This document shows positions 45,214-54,358 of a DNA stretch of 64,000 nt, in pieces; within the stretch, counting starts at the first letter, position 1; the number at the start of each line of letters is the position of its first letter. The notes under the pieces were generated by a model. The model was not told the origin of the DNA and did no database searches. It saw only the letters and a list, made by a program, of their open reading frames with translations. The DNA is taken from positions 2,790,001 through 2,854,000 of the forward strand of contig NZ_CP126740.1 in assembly GCF_030246925.1 (NCBI RefSeq), read 5' to 3'. The stretch is from Microbacterium sp. zg-Y625 (GTDB lineage: Bacteria; Actinomycetota; Actinomycetes; Actinomycetales; Microbacteriaceae). The translations under genes were made by a program, and so were the position numbers.

Positions 45214-46459
45214 GGGGTTCGCGCACCCCGACGCGCACGAGGTGGTCGTTGACGAATCGGCCGTCGGGGTCGAGACCTTCGAAGACTGCACGGGCGTCGG
45301 CCAGGCGCGGGTGGACCCGCTCCATGGCCGCGCGGTCGAACCGGTGCGCCTTGCCCCAGTGCGGGCGGGCGCGGAACGGCGCGAGGGCCTCCTCGATACC
45401 GGGCAGCAGCGCCGCGACCTCGTCGGGGTGGTTGTGCCAGGTGAAGTGGATGATCGCGACGTCCCGCTGATACGCCGGGCTCAGCCAGAGCTCGTCGGCG
45501 GCTGCCGTGCGCAGCTCGGTGACGATGAGGTGGGGGCGGATGCCATCGGCGAGCTCCCGCACCGCGGACAGGGCGGCGGCGGCATCCCGTCGGTCGACGA
45601 AGTACTCGCTCTGGATCTCGTCGCCGAAGGACGGCTGCATGTCGAGGCGGAAGTGGGGCAGGCGCAGCAGCCACGGACCGGGGACGCCCGCAAGCTCGGT
45701 GACGTTCGTCATTCCGCTGAGCGGCGATTCGTCGCCCAGCTGGCGCACGCCGTCGAGAAGCGTGTCGCTGACGGGGTCGTCATCGGCATCCAGTCGTGTC
45801 TTGACCCAGACGTGGCCGATGGTGTCGGGCTCCCAGAGCGAGAACACCGACACGCTGTAGCCGGCGGAGGTGAGCTCGTCGTAGTCGGCGAGCGCGGCAT
45901 CCCAGGTGATGCCGGTGTAGATGTCCTGGCGCACGCGGAAGGTGGGCTGGATCTCGAGGGTGACCGAGACCGTGATGCCGTAGGCGCCGAGCCCCACGAC
46001 GAACGCGGCGAAGTCGGGGTCGCCGCGGCGCACCTCGTGCAGGTCGCCGTCGGCGCCGACGTACCGCAGCGCCGTCACCGCGCCCGACAGCACGCCGTTG
46101 CGGTCGCCCGAGCCGTGCGTTCCGGTCGCGATGGCGCCGCCGACGTTGATGTGCGGGAGGGACCCCATGTTGCGCAGAGCCCAGCCGCGTTCCTCGAGCC
46201 ACAGGGCGAGCTCGCCGTAGCGTGTGCCGGCGCCGACGGTGACGGTCCCCGCTTCGGCGTCGAGGGCGAAGGCGGGATCGATGCGGGTGACGTCGATGAG
46301 GGTGCCGTCGGTGTCGGGGAGGTCGGTGAAGGAGTGGCGCGTTCCGAGCGCGTGCACCCGGCCGCCGGCGGCGACGAGGCGGCGGACGTCGTCGATGGTC
46401 TCCGCGACCTCGATCCGGGGCGCCCGGTATTCGTACGTCCCTGCCCAGTTCTGCGCCAT
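45209..46459 (-). CDS. Alditol oxidase-like FAD enzyme
   Basis: 416 residues of the VAO/FAD-linked oxidase family with a C-terminal D-arabinono-1,4-lactone-oxidase domain. GTHGSGD holds the His that carries covalent FAD (near residue 106 in alditol oxidases), and HWGKAHRFD is the conserved C-terminal motif. The length matches actinomycete alditol oxidases, which oxidise xylitol or sorbitol to aldoses with release of peroxide. ATG 46459 follows a G-rich ribosome site; a longer frame to 46495 is less likely. A six-copy repeat array lies 44 nt upstream. Confidence 0.85.
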   Translation of the reverse strand: MAQNWAGTYEYRAPRIEVAETIDDVRRLVAAGGRVHALGTRHSFTDLPDTDGTLIDVTRIDPAFALDAEAGTVTVGAGTRYGELALWLEERGWALRNMGSLPHINVGGAIATGTHGSGDRNGVLSGAVTALRYVGADGDLHEVRRGDPDFAAFVVGLGAYGITVSVTLEIQPTFRVRQDIYTGITWDAALADYDELTSAGYSVSVFSLWEPDTIGHVWVKTRLDADDDPVSDTLLDGVRQLGDESPLSGMTNVTELAGVPGPWLLRLPHFRLDMQPSFGDEIQSEYFVDRRDAAAALSAVRELADGIRPHLIVTELRTAAADELWLSPAYQRDVAIIHFTWHNHPDEVAALLPGIEEALAPFRARPHWGKAHRFDRAAMERVHPRLADARAVFEGLDPDGRFVNDHLVRVGVREPR

Positions 46460-46502
46460 CGCCGCCCCCTCGCCTTTTCGCGTCCCCCACAACATAACCC
46501 CC

Positions 46503-46612
46503 CGAGTGAGTATTGGGCTCGCGAGTGAGTATTCGGGGTCGCGAGTGAGTATTCGGGGTGAATACTCACTCGGCGCTGCGAATACTCACTCGGCGGGGTG
46601 AATACTCACTCG
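46503..46612. repeat. Six-copy head-to-head array of CGAGTGAGTATTC at 20-bp spacing
   Basis: Three direct copies (46503-46514, last C changed; 46522-46534; 46542-46554) are followed after a 5-nt GGGGT centre by three inverted copies (46560-46572, 46580-46592, 46600-46612). Unit spacing is 19-20 bp. The central pair can form a perfect 13-bp stem. The last copy supplies the stop codon of the upstream LLM gene (GAG-TGA). Possible roles are an operator array, a terminator or mRNA structure for the alditol oxidase. Confidence 0.85.
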
Positions 46613-47532
46613 AGGACGGCGGCGAGAGACGAGAGGGCGGCGACGGGGTCGCCGACCGGGATGAACACCGAGCTGTGCACGCCGGCGGCGGCCAGCTCGT
46701 CGATGCGGGCGCGAACCTCGGCGGCCGTGCCCGCGAGCGCCAGCTGCGCGACCCACTCGTCCGGCATCGCGCGGGCGAACTCCGCACCGTCGGCGCACCG
46801 CGCCCGCAGGGCCGCGAACTCGGCGGCGAACGGCAGCGGCGCGATGTGCGGCGCCCAGTCCGGCTCCCCGATCGCCGCGAGCGCCGGCCGCGCCGCCGCC
46901 CGCGCCGCGGCGCCGTCCGCCGCCACCACGCCGACGTTGTAGGCCACGACCCGGTGGTCGGATGCCGCGATCTGCCCGAGCGCCGCCCGCGCGTACTCCG
47001 GGGCCACCGGCTCCGCGAGCACGGTGCCGTCGGCGACGCGTCCTGACAGCGCCAGCGACTTCGGTCCCCGCACGCCCAGCAGCAGGGGCGGCGGGTCGGC
47101 CGGGACGCTCGTGGCATCCAGCCGCACGCCGCCCACCTCCCCACCCGCGAGCAGCGCGCGAACCGTCGTCACGTGCTCCTCGAGCGCCCGCAGCGGACGC
47201 TGCGGCCACGCACCCACGGACCGCATCCACTCCGGCATCCCGTGCCCGATCCCGGCGTCCACCCGTCCCGGGAACAGCTGCGCGAGCGTCGCCAGCTCCA
47301 TCGCCGCGAAGGCGGCGTTGCGGGCGCCGGCGGGGAGGATACCGATCCCGACGCGGATCCGCTCGGTCAGCGCCAGCACCGCGGTCGCCTGCGCGATGCC
47401 GCCGCGGAAGCCGAGGTCCTCCACGACCCACAGCTCGTCGAAGCCGAGCTCCTCGGCGCGCACGGCGAACTCCGCCACACGCGTCGCCTCGATGTCGCGG
47501 GGCAGCATGACCCCGATCGCGCAGGTGGTCAC
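46606..47532 (-). CDS. LLM-class flavin/F420-dependent oxidoreductase
   Basis: 308 residues of the luciferase-like barrel: LWVVEDLGFRGG near the N terminus, GIGHGMPEWM, and a C-terminal AAEVRARIDELAAAGVHS. The substrate is unknown. The GTG start (47530-47532) overlaps the aldo/keto reductase stop as GTGA, so it is the second gene of a two-gene operon. The end of the gene runs into the six-copy repeat array, which supplies the TGA. Confidence 0.82.
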   Translation of the reverse strand: MTTCAIGVMLPRDIEATRVAEFAVRAEELGFDELWVVEDLGFRGGIAQATAVLALTERIRVGIGILPAGARNAAFAAMELATLAQLFPGRVDAGIGHGMPEWMRSVGAWPQRPLRALEEHVTTVRALLAGGEVGGVRLDATSVPADPPPLLLGVRGPKSLALSGRVADGTVLAEPVAPEYARAALGQIAASDHRVVAYNVGVVAADGAAARAAARPALAAIGEPDWAPHIAPLPFAAEFAALRARCADGAEFARAMPDEWVAQLALAGTAAEVRARIDELAAAGVHSSVFIPVGDPVAALSSLAAVLE

Positions 47533-48488
47533 AGCAGCGGCTGCGCGTCGGCGGCATCCTGCGCCGGCAGCGGACTCGGCGCCGCCCCGAGTGCGTCGAT
47601 CTCGGCCCACAGCCCGTCAGGGATGACCGTGTCGCGCAGCTGCAGCAGCTGATCCAGGCGCCGGGCCGAGGCGATGCCGACGATCGTGGAATCCACGAGC
47701 TCCGAGCGCAGCGAGAAGTGCAGGGCCGCGGCGGCGAGGGGCACACCGTGGTCGGCGCACACCTGCTCGGCGCGCCCGATCCACGCCATGAGATCCGGCG
47801 ACGCGTCGGTGTACGCGTAGCTGGCGCGCGACGCCGAGCCCTTGGCGAGGATGCCGGCTCCGAACGGCGCCGCGTTGAACACGCCCATGCCGCGCCGACG
47901 CGCCTCAGCGAACAGCGCCTCGGCGCTGCGGTCGACGAGGGTGTACCGGTTGTGCGAGAGCACCACGTCGAACAGCCCGGTCTCGACGTACCGCGTCATG
48001 AGCGGGATGGGTCCGGCGGCGATGCCGATCGCGTCCACCGCGCCGGAGTCGCGCAGCTCGCGCAGCCCTTCCAGCGCCCCGCCCGGGCCGGTGGCCTCGG
48101 CGAAGGTCACGCTGTAGGGGTCGTGGAAGTGGAGGATGCCGACGCGGTCGAGCCCGAGCCGCGCGAGGCTCTCCTCGTAGGAGCGCAGCACCCGGTCGCG
48201 GTCGAAGGCGCCCGTCTCGCCGTCACGGTCCACCTTGGTGGCGATGCGCGCGGTCGCCTGCGACCCCATCTCGGCGAGGGCGAGGCCGAGCACCGCCTCG
48301 GAGCGCCCGTTGCCGTAGTTGTTCGAGGTGTCGATCAGGGGAAAGGGACCCGCCAGGAGCGTCCGGGCGTCGGCGACCGCCTGCGCCTCCTCGGGCGACC
48401 CGGGCTCGGTCCCCTCGCCCAGGGCGGAGGTGCCGATCGTGATGTCCCCGACGGTGATGCCGGTGGCTCCGAGAGTCGTGTGCGTCAT
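47529..48488 (-). CDS. Aldo/keto reductase (L-fucose dehydrogenase/aldose dehydrogenase type)
   Basis: 319 residues of the AKR (TIM-barrel) family. The catalytic Asp and Tyr are in LIDTSNNYGNGRSE, Lys is in IATKVDRDG, and His is in LHFHDPYSV. This subgroup includes NAD(P)-dependent dehydrogenases for L-fucose, D-threo-aldoses and similar sugars. It is the first gene of an operon with the LLM gene and lies 41 bp downstream of a rhamnose-locus LacI gene on the same strand, so it may be involved in deoxysugar oxidation. ATG 48488 has no strong ribosome site. Confidence 0.85.
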   Translation of the reverse strand: MTHTTLGATGITVGDITIGTSALGEGTEPGSPEEAQAVADARTLLAGPFPLIDTSNNYGNGRSEAVLGLALAEMGSQATARIATKVDRDGETGAFDRDRVLRSYEESLARLGLDRVGILHFHDPYSVTFAEATGPGGALEGLRELRDSGAVDAIGIAAGPIPLMTRYVETGLFDVVLSHNRYTLVDRSAEALFAEARRRGMGVFNAAPFGAGILAKGSASRASYAYTDASPDLMAWIGRAEQVCADHGVPLAAAALHFSLRSELVDSTIVGIASARRLDQLLQLRDTVIPDGLWAEIDALGAAPSPLPAQDAADAQPLL

Positions 48489-48529
48489 GGATGCGTCGCC
48501 TTTCTGGGTGCAGGGGCCGGAAACGCGGC

Positions 48530-49552
48530 TCAGACCCGCGTCGTGGATTCGCGGACCACCAGCTCGGGCTGGAACCGCACGTTGCGCTCGTGGCCGGAGC
48601 CGGCCGGCGAGCCCGCGTCGTCCAGCTCCTGCAGCAGCAGGTCCACCGCGGTGTATCCGATGAGCGACGCCGGCTGGCGGATGGAGCTCAGTGGCACGGT
48701 CGTCGACGCCGCGAAGTCGATGTCGTCGTAGCCGATCAGCGCGATGTCGTCGGGGATGCGCACGCCCGACATGATCGACAGCGCCTGGATCGCGCCGACG
48801 GCGAGCAGGTCGTTCGCCGCGAAGATGGCGTCCGGGCGCTGGTCCGCCGCGCGCCCGACGATCTCGAGCCCCGCCGCCCGCCCCTGCAGCACGGTGAGTG
48901 CCGGCGCCTCGACGACCTCGAGGGTCGCCCCCGCGACCTCGTCCACCGCCCGCCGCGCACCCTCCAGCCGGTCCGCCACCTGGCGGATCGACTGCGGCCC
49001 GCCGAGGAACAGCAGCCGTCGGCGTCCGCCCGACAGCAGGTGGGATGCCGCGAGGCGACCGCCCTCGACGTCGTCGACGGACACGGAGGAGAACCCGCCC
49101 CCCGGCATCTCGCGGTCGACCAGGACCACGGGCGTCCCGGCGTCGCGCAGGCGCGTCAGCCGGGCCACGTCCTCGGTCGTCGGGGTGATGAGCACGCCGT
49201 TGACCCGTTGCTCGAGGAAGAGGTCCAGGTAGCGCGCCTCACGGGGCGGGTCTTCGTCGGCGTTGCCCAGCAGCACCGTCATGCCGGCCTCGTCGGCGCG
49301 AGCCTCCGCTCCCCGCGCGACGTCGGTGAAGAAAGGGTTGGCGGCATCCAGCACGATCAGCCCGATGCTGCGGCTGCGACCGACGCGCAGCTGGCGCGCG
49401 GCATCGTTGCGAACGAAGCCGAGGTCCTCGATGGCGCGCTGCACGCGCTCGACCGTCGCGGGCGCGACCTTCGCGGGACGGTTGAGCACGTTGGACACCG
49501 TGCCGACCGAGACGGCGGCTGCTGCCGCGACGTCACGGATGCTGACGACCAT
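48530..49552 (-). CDS. LacI-family regulator, candidate rhamnose repressor
   Basis: 340 residues. The HTH is SIRDVAAAAAVSVGTVSNVLNR, a GTVSN recognition helix shared with the regulator at 60605, and the effector domain ends SIRQPASLIGYTAVDLL. It is divergent from rhaM with a TGAANCGNTTCA operator in the 109-bp gap, so it is the likely local regulator. The shared GTVSN helix and shared operator consensus suggest the two regulators bind related sites. Confidence 0.9.
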   Translation of the reverse strand: MVVSIRDVAAAAAVSVGTVSNVLNRPAKVAPATVERVQRAIEDLGFVRNDAARQLRVGRSRSIGLIVLDAANPFFTDVARGAEARADEAGMTVLLGNADEDPPREARYLDLFLEQRVNGVLITPTTEDVARLTRLRDAGTPVVLVDREMPGGGFSSVSVDDVEGGRLAASHLLSGGRRRLLFLGGPQSIRQVADRLEGARRAVDEVAGATLEVVEAPALTVLQGRAAGLEIVGRAADQRPDAIFAANDLLAVGAIQALSIMSGVRIPDDIALIGYDDIDFAASTTVPLSSIRQPASLIGYTAVDLLLQELDDAGSPAGSGHERNVRFQPELVVRESTTRV

Positions 49553-49595
49553 CGGCGCCCCCTCATCTACTCCCGGCCGATCCTAGACCGGCCGG

Positions 49596-49636
49596 TTGCG
49601 GCGCGACGGTTTGTCCACTAATTTTGAAACGATTCA
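49596..49636 (+). promoter_or_regulatory. rhaM promoter TTGCGG-N17-TAATTT fused to operator TGAAACGATTCA
   Basis: The -35 (49596-49601), 17-bp spacer and -10 (49619-49624) are followed immediately by the palindrome TGAAACGATTCA (49625-49636). The layout is the same as at 60482-60539. Confidence 0.8.
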
Positions 49637-49661
49637 CAGCCGCACACGTCAGGAGTCCTCG

Positions 49662-50045
49662 ATGACGAGCCCGTCACAGCCGCAGCGCGTCTGCTTCCAG
49701 CTTCAGGTCAAACCCGAGATGCTCGACGAGTACCTGCGGCGACACTCCCCGGTCTGGCCCGAGATGCTCGCCGAGATCGCGGCATCCGGTCGGCGCAACT
49801 ATTCCCTCTTCCTCGGCGAGGGCGGCCGCCTCACCGGCTACTACGAGACCGACGACGACGAGGCCGCCAAGGCGTACCTCGCGGCCTCGGAGGTCGCCTC
49901 CCGCTGGGAGGCCGAGATGGCCCCCTTCTTCGTCGGTCTCGAGGGCCGCCCGGATCAGGCCGCGCCGGCATTGCGCGAGGTCTTCAACCTGCACGACCAG
50001 CTGGCGGCATCCGCCACGCCCGACACGACAGAGAGCACCCACTGA
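49662..50045 (+). CDS. rhaM: L-rhamnose mutarotase
   Basis: 127 residues, normal for RhaM. RVCFQLQVKPEMLDEYLRRH and an acidic GRLTGYYETDDDEA stretch match the family, which interconverts alpha- and beta-L-rhamnose for the isomerase. ATG 49662 follows AGGAG at 49651. The stop overlaps rhaI by 1 nt (TGATG), so the two are coupled. It is controlled by the operator just upstream. Confidence 0.92.
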   Translation: MTSPSQPQRVCFQLQVKPEMLDEYLRRHSPVWPEMLAEIAASGRRNYSLFLGEGGRLTGYYETDDDEAAKAYLAASEVASRWEAEMAPFFVGLEGRPDQAAPALREVFNLHDQLAASATPDTTESTH

Positions 50046-51211
50046 TGAGCATCCTCTCCCCCGCCATCCTCACCGAGCTCGAGGGCCAGGGCATCGAGCT
50101 GCCCAGCTGGGCGTTCGGCAACTCCGGCACCCGCTTCCGCGTGTGGACGACCGAAGGCACGCCCCGCGACCCCTTCGAGAAGATCGCCGACGCCGCCGAG
50201 GTCAACCGCCTCACCGGGCTCGCCCCCTCGGTCGCCCTCCACATCCCGTGGGACAAGGTCGACGACTACGGCGTGCTGCGCCGCCACGCCGAGGACCTCG
50301 GCGTGAAGCTCGGCACGATCAACTCCAACACGTTCCAGGACGAGGACTACAAGTTCGGCGCCCTCACGCACGAGAACGAGGCGATCCGCCGCAAGGCCAT
50401 CGACCACCACATCGAGTGCATCGACGTGATGGATGCCACGGGCTCGCGCGACCTGAAGATCTGGCTCGCCGAAGGGTCGAACTACCCCGGCCAGACCGAC
50501 ATGCGCGCCCGCCAGGATCGCCTGCAGGACTCGCTGCAGCAGATCTACGCCCGCCTGTCCGGCGAACAGCGCCTGGTGCTGGAGTACAAGTTCTTCGAGC
50601 CGTCGTTCTACCACACCGACGTTCCCGACTGGGGGACGTCCTACGCCCAGGTCGCCGCGCTCGGCGAGCGCGCCATGGTGTGCCTCGACACCGGCCACCA
50701 CGCCCCGGGCACGAACATCGAGTTCATCGTCATGCAGCTGCTGCGCCTCGGGAAGCTCGGCTCGTTCGACTTCAACTCGCGCTTCTACGCCGACGACGAC
50801 CTGATCGTCGGCGCCGCCGACCCGTTCCAGCTGTTCCGCATCCTGTTCGAGGTCATCCGCGGCGGAGGGCTCAACAACCCCGACGTGGCGTTCATGCTCG
50901 ACCAGTGCCACAACATCGAGGCGAAGATCCCCGGCCAGATCCGCTCCGTGCTGAACGTCCAGGAGATGACGGCCCGCGCGCTGCTCGTCGACCGCGACGC
51001 CCTGGCGGCGGCGCAGAGCGCGAACGATGTCCTCGGCGCCCAGGCCGTCTTCATGGATGCCTTCTACACCGACGTGCGCCCGGCGCTGGCCGAATGGCGC
51101 GAGTCGCGCGGCCTGCCGGCCGACCCGATGGCCGCCTACGCCGCCTCGGGCTACCAGCAGAAGATCGAGGCCGAGCGCGTCGGCGGCACGCAGGCCGGCT
51201 GGGGCGCCTGA
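50045..51211 (+). CDS. rhaI: L-rhamnose isomerase (non-E. coli type)
   Basis: 388 residues, close to the RhaI group from Pseudomonas and Bacillus. Metal-binding regions include LEYKFFEPSFYHTDVPDW and CLDTGHHAPGTNIE, with a later FDFNSRFYADDD loop. It converts L-rhamnose to L-rhamnulose. It overlaps rhaM by 1 nt and the next hydrolase gene by 1 nt, so all three are likely coupled. No FGGY kinase follows here; the RhaB-like kinase is in the minus-strand operon at 52930. Confidence 0.92.
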   Translation: MSILSPAILTELEGQGIELPSWAFGNSGTRFRVWTTEGTPRDPFEKIADAAEVNRLTGLAPSVALHIPWDKVDDYGVLRRHAEDLGVKLGTINSNTFQDEDYKFGALTHENEAIRRKAIDHHIECIDVMDATGSRDLKIWLAEGSNYPGQTDMRARQDRLQDSLQQIYARLSGEQRLVLEYKFFEPSFYHTDVPDWGTSYAQVAALGERAMVCLDTGHHAPGTNIEFIVMQLLRLGKLGSFDFNSRFYADDDLIVGAADPFQLFRILFEVIRGGGLNNPDVAFMLDQCHNIEAKIPGQIRSVLNVQEMTARALLVDRDALAAAQSANDVLGAQAVFMDAFYTDVRPALAEWRESRGLPADPMAAYAASGYQQKIEAERVGGTQAGWGA

Positions 51212-52077
51212 TGGCCCACGCCGTCCGGGACCGCACGCTCGACGGGCCGCATGGTCCGCTGGGCGTGCGGACCTACGCGCCCGCCGACGGGGCACGCGTG
51301 GGTCTCGTCTGGGCGCACGGCGGCGGATTCGCCGGCGGCGACCTCGACATGCCCGAAGCGCACTGGGTCGCCGGGCAGCTCGCCGACCGCGGCATCGCGG
51401 TGGTGTCGGTCGACTACGCCCTGGCGCCCGTGCCCGCAGGCTGGACCATGCCTCCCGCCGGGCACACGCGCGAACGCGTGCACTACCCGCTGGCATCCGA
51501 GGAGGTCGGCTTCGCGTTCGCGTGGGCCCTCTCCTCGGGCCTCGCCGACGGCCCGTGGGCCCTCGGCGGCGCGAGCGCCGGGGCGAACCTCGCCACCGGC
51601 GCGGCGCTGCGCCTCGTGCACACCGGCGGGCCGGTGCCCGCCCTGGTGGTGCTCGCCTACCCCACCCTGCAGGCCGTGCAGCCGCCGGCCGACGCCGAGC
51701 TGCGCGCGCTCCTGGCTGCCCAGCCCGACGCCGACCGCTTCGGGGCGGACGTCGTGCGCACCATGTACGAGAACTACCTCGGCGGCCCGCTCGACGCCGC
51801 CGACGCCTACGCCATCCCCGGGATCGCCACGACCGCACAGCTCATGGGCTTTCCCCCGGTGCTCATGATCAACGGCGAGGCCGACGAGCTGCGTATGTCG
51901 GGCGAGGCCTTCGCGCGCTCACTCGCCGCTGCCGGCGTCGCGGTGGATGCCGTCACCGAGCGCGGCACCCAGCACGGCCATCTCAACCGCCCCGCCGAGC
52001 CCGCGGCATCCCTCTCCATCGAGCGCATCGCCGCCCGCCTTCACACACTGTCCCCTGGCGATACCTCGATGCGGTGA
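51211..52077 (+). CDS. HSL-family alpha/beta hydrolase in the rha operon
   Basis: 288 residues. The oxyanion motif HGGG is in VWAHGGGFAGGD, the nucleophile Ser in GGASAGANLA, the Asp in GEADELRMSG and the catalytic His in THQHGHL-like QHGHLNR. These are features of the hormone-sensitive-lipase group. Coupled to rhaI by a 1-nt overlap, it may remove acyl groups from rhamnose-derived oligomers or glycosides. It converges on the aldolase gene across a 28-bp gap that holds a GGCGCC/GGCGCC hairpin (52078-52092). Confidence 0.85.
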   Translation: MAHAVRDRTLDGPHGPLGVRTYAPADGARVGLVWAHGGGFAGGDLDMPEAHWVAGQLADRGIAVVSVDYALAPVPAGWTMPPAGHTRERVHYPLASEEVGFAFAWALSSGLADGPWALGGASAGANLATGAALRLVHTGGPVPALVVLAYPTLQAVQPPADAELRALLAAQPDADRFGADVVRTMYENYLGGPLDAADAYAIPGIATTAQLMGFPPVLMINGEADELRMSGEAFARSLAAAGVAVDAVTERGTQHGHLNRPAEPAASLSIERIAARLHTLSPGDTSMR

Positions 52078-52105
52078 GGCGCCGGCGGCGCCGGCCTTCC
52101 CTGGC

Positions 52106-52882
52106 TCAGCCGCTCGTGCCCGCGAGCGTCGCACGGCGCTCCCGGAAGTCCGGTCGATCGAAATAGCCGGCGATCGTCTCAGGGCTCAATGGCGCGACAC
52201 CGCCCGCCGCGCGCGCACCGAGACGCACGCGGGCACTCTTGACCGCCATCAGCGAGATCGCCTCAGCGCCTGCCGCGGTATCCGAGATCGCGACGATCCC
52301 GTGGTTGCCCAGAAGCACGAGCGATGGCAGCTCGCCGTTGCGCTGCACGTACGAGTCGAGCTCGGCCAGGAACACCCGGCCCAGTTCCATGCCGGGCTGC
52401 GCGTAGGGCACGTACATGCTGCGCCCCAGGATCATGAACTCCTCCGAATAGACGGGTTCTGCGAACGCCTGCTCCGCTTCGGCGCTGGCCAGGAGTGCCA
52501 CGACCTGCGTGGGATGGGTGTGCGCGACGAAGCGCGCCGTCCCGAATGCCCTCACCGCCGCGTGGACGAGCGACTCGATCGACGCGCGCACAGTGCGCCC
52601 GCCTGCCTTGCCCGCGGTGAGCGCAGTCGTCAGGGCATGCTGGTCGGCTTCGGGACTGCGCAGCAGCTCCAGCAGTCGCGGCACATCGACCGAGACGAAA
52701 TCCTCGGGGCCGGCCTCGGCCATGGACGACCCTGATGCCTTGACCACCATGGTGGTCGGGTCCACAAGCTCGCTGGTGTTCCCCTCCGCCAAGATGACGA
52801 GGTCTCGCTCGGGCAACCCCAGACGGCGGGTGAGGCCCAGCAGCTCGGGCGTGACGGCGGCGGGGTCGATACGGGCGGTCAT
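52106..52882 (-). CDS. Class II (zinc) aldolase/adducin-family protein
   Basis: 258 residues. The N-terminal part has GNTSELVD and KASGSS phosphate-binding loops; Zn ligands appear as HTHPTQ plus a later GNHGIV His. The family contains L-fuculose- and L-rhamnulose-1-phosphate aldolases, which cleave ketose-1-phosphates to DHAP and an aldehyde. It is the last gene of the minus-strand operon, 47 bp after the kinase. A second, fused aldolase for rhamnulose-1-phosphate lies at 62539, so this one may use a different substrate. Confidence 0.85.
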   Translation of the reverse strand: MTARIDPAAVTPELLGLTRRLGLPERDLVILAEGNTSELVDPTTMVVKASGSSMAEAGPEDFVSVDVPRLLELLRSPEADQHALTTALTAGKAGGRTVRASIESLVHAAVRAFGTARFVAHTHPTQVVALLASAEAEQAFAEPVYSEEFMILGRSMYVPYAQPGMELGRVFLAELDSYVQRNGELPSLVLLGNHGIVAISDTAAGAEAISLMAVKSARVRLGARAAGGVAPLSPETIAGYFDRPDFRERRATLAGTSG

Positions 52883-52929
52883 GGTGGTTTCCTCTCGGAG
52901 TGGGGACGGGGGCGGGGACGCGAGCCGTG

Positions 52930-54348
52930 TCAGCGCGGCTCGTACCGGACGAGATCGTGGGTGTGGCGGACCAGGGTCCGCAGATCGGCGAGCGTGCCGT
53001 GGAGGACTCCAACGGTGCGCGCCTGGACGAGGATGCTTCCCAGCGCGGTGGCCTCGACGGGGCCGGCGAGCACCGGAAGCCCGCTGAAGTCCGCCGTCCG
53101 CTGGCACAGCAGCGCGTTCTGCGCACCCCCGCCGACGATGTGCACGCAGTCGACGGGAGAGCCGGAGATCTCCCCGGCACGGCGCACGGCCTGCGCGAAC
53201 GCGTGCGCCAGGGATTCCACGATGCAGCGCGCAACAGCAGGGATGCCGTGAGGTGGTTCGATCCCCCTGTCCAGACACCAGCGGGCGATGCGGGCGGGCA
53301 TGTCACCCGGCGGGAGGAACTCGGGGTCGTCCACGTCGATGAGGGGCACAGCGCCCGTCACCTCGGCCGCCTGCGCGAGCAGCTCGGAGAGGCGGATGAC
53401 CTCTCCCCGGCGCTCCCATTCCCGCACCGCCTCACTGAGGATCCACAACCCCATGACATTGCGCATCAGGAGGGTCTTGCCGTCCACGCCCGCCTCGTTC
53501 GTGAAGCCGGCTTCGCGAGCGGCGTCGCCCAGTTCCGGCGCGGGCCGCTCCACACCGACCAGACCCCAGGTGCCGCACGAGACGAAGGCCGAGCGTTCCG
53601 ACGCCAGTGGTACCGCCACGACGGCCGACGCGGTGTCGTGCGACCCCGCCGCCACGACCTGCACAGCGTTGTGCAGCCCCGTCACACGGACGACGTCGGG
53701 GCGCAGCGCGCCCAGCGGCGTGCCGGGGTCGACCAGCTCGGGCAGCAGTCCCGGCGCCGTCCCGGACGCGGCCACCAGCGCCCGGTCCCACTGTCGGGTC
53801 CGCGCGTCCAGCATCCCGGTTGTCGAGGCCATCGTCCGCTCCGCGAAGCGGGCCCCACTCAGCCAGTACGTGAAAAGGTCGGGGACGAGCAGCACGCTCT
53901 CGGCGACTTCCAGCAGTCCGTCCTCGGCCTCGGCGGCCAACTGGTAGATCGTGTTGATCGGCATGTCCTGGATGCCGGCGACGCGGTACTGCTGCGCGGC
54001 AGGCATGCGCGACTGCACGGTGGCGACGACGCTGGCTGTGCGGCCGTCACGGTAGTGCACCGGGTTCGACAGCAGCCTCCCGCCGCGCAGTAGCGCGTAG
54101 TCCACGCCCCACGTGTCCACGGCGACGGCAGCCAGCCGCGGGTACTCCCGGCCCGCCTCCCGCAACCCCGTGATGGCGCCCTCGAACAGCGCCAGCACGT
54201 CCCAGTGCAACCGAGATCTGACCTGCACCGGCCGATTGGCGAAGCGCCCGAATGAGCGCAGCGCGAGGCTCTCCGGCGCGACCTCGCCCACGATGACCCG
54301 CCCGCTGCTGGCACCGAAGTCCAGCGCGGCGACCGCAGTGGGGGTCAC
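52930..54348 (-). CDS. rhaB: FGGY kinase, rhamnulokinase-type
   Basis: 472 residues. LDFGASSGRV at the N terminus is the RhaB ATP-binding motif, VAVDTWGVDYALL and a YRDGRT region match E. coli RhaB, and SHDTASAVVAVP plus SCGTWGLVGVE and HIVGGGAQN form the actin-fold ATP site. It should phosphorylate L-rhamnulose or a similar ketose at O1. The start is GTG 54346-54348 with a GGTGAGGG ribosome site, 10 nt after the ThuA-like stop. It is the only rhamnulokinase seen here and could serve both the rhamnose pathway and this operon. Confidence 0.82.
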   Translation of the reverse strand: MTPTAVAALDFGASSGRVIVGEVAPESLALRSFGRFANRPVQVRSRLHWDVLALFEGAITGLREAGREYPRLAAVAVDTWGVDYALLRGGRLLSNPVHYRDGRTASVVATVQSRMPAAQQYRVAGIQDMPINTIYQLAAEAEDGLLEVAESVLLVPDLFTYWLSGARFAERTMASTTGMLDARTRQWDRALVAASGTAPGLLPELVDPGTPLGALRPDVVRVTGLHNAVQVVAAGSHDTASAVVAVPLASERSAFVSCGTWGLVGVERPAPELGDAAREAGFTNEAGVDGKTLLMRNVMGLWILSEAVREWERRGEVIRLSELLAQAAEVTGAVPLIDVDDPEFLPPGDMPARIARWCLDRGIEPPHGIPAVARCIVESLAHAFAQAVRRAGEISGSPVDCVHIVGGGAQNALLCQRTADFSGLPVLAGPVEATALGSILVQARTVGVLHGTLADLRTLVRHTHDLVRYEPR

Positions 54349-54358
54349 CGCGGCGCCC

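Noticed and set aside
46503..46612. CRISPR array
   Set aside because: The unit is only 13 bp, half the copies are inverted, the gaps are short and similar, and no cas gene is nearby.
52078..52105. Full terminator between the esterase and the aldolase
   Set aside because: Only a short GGCGCC/GGCGCC hairpin with a 3-nt loop is present, too weak to list as a firm terminator on its own.
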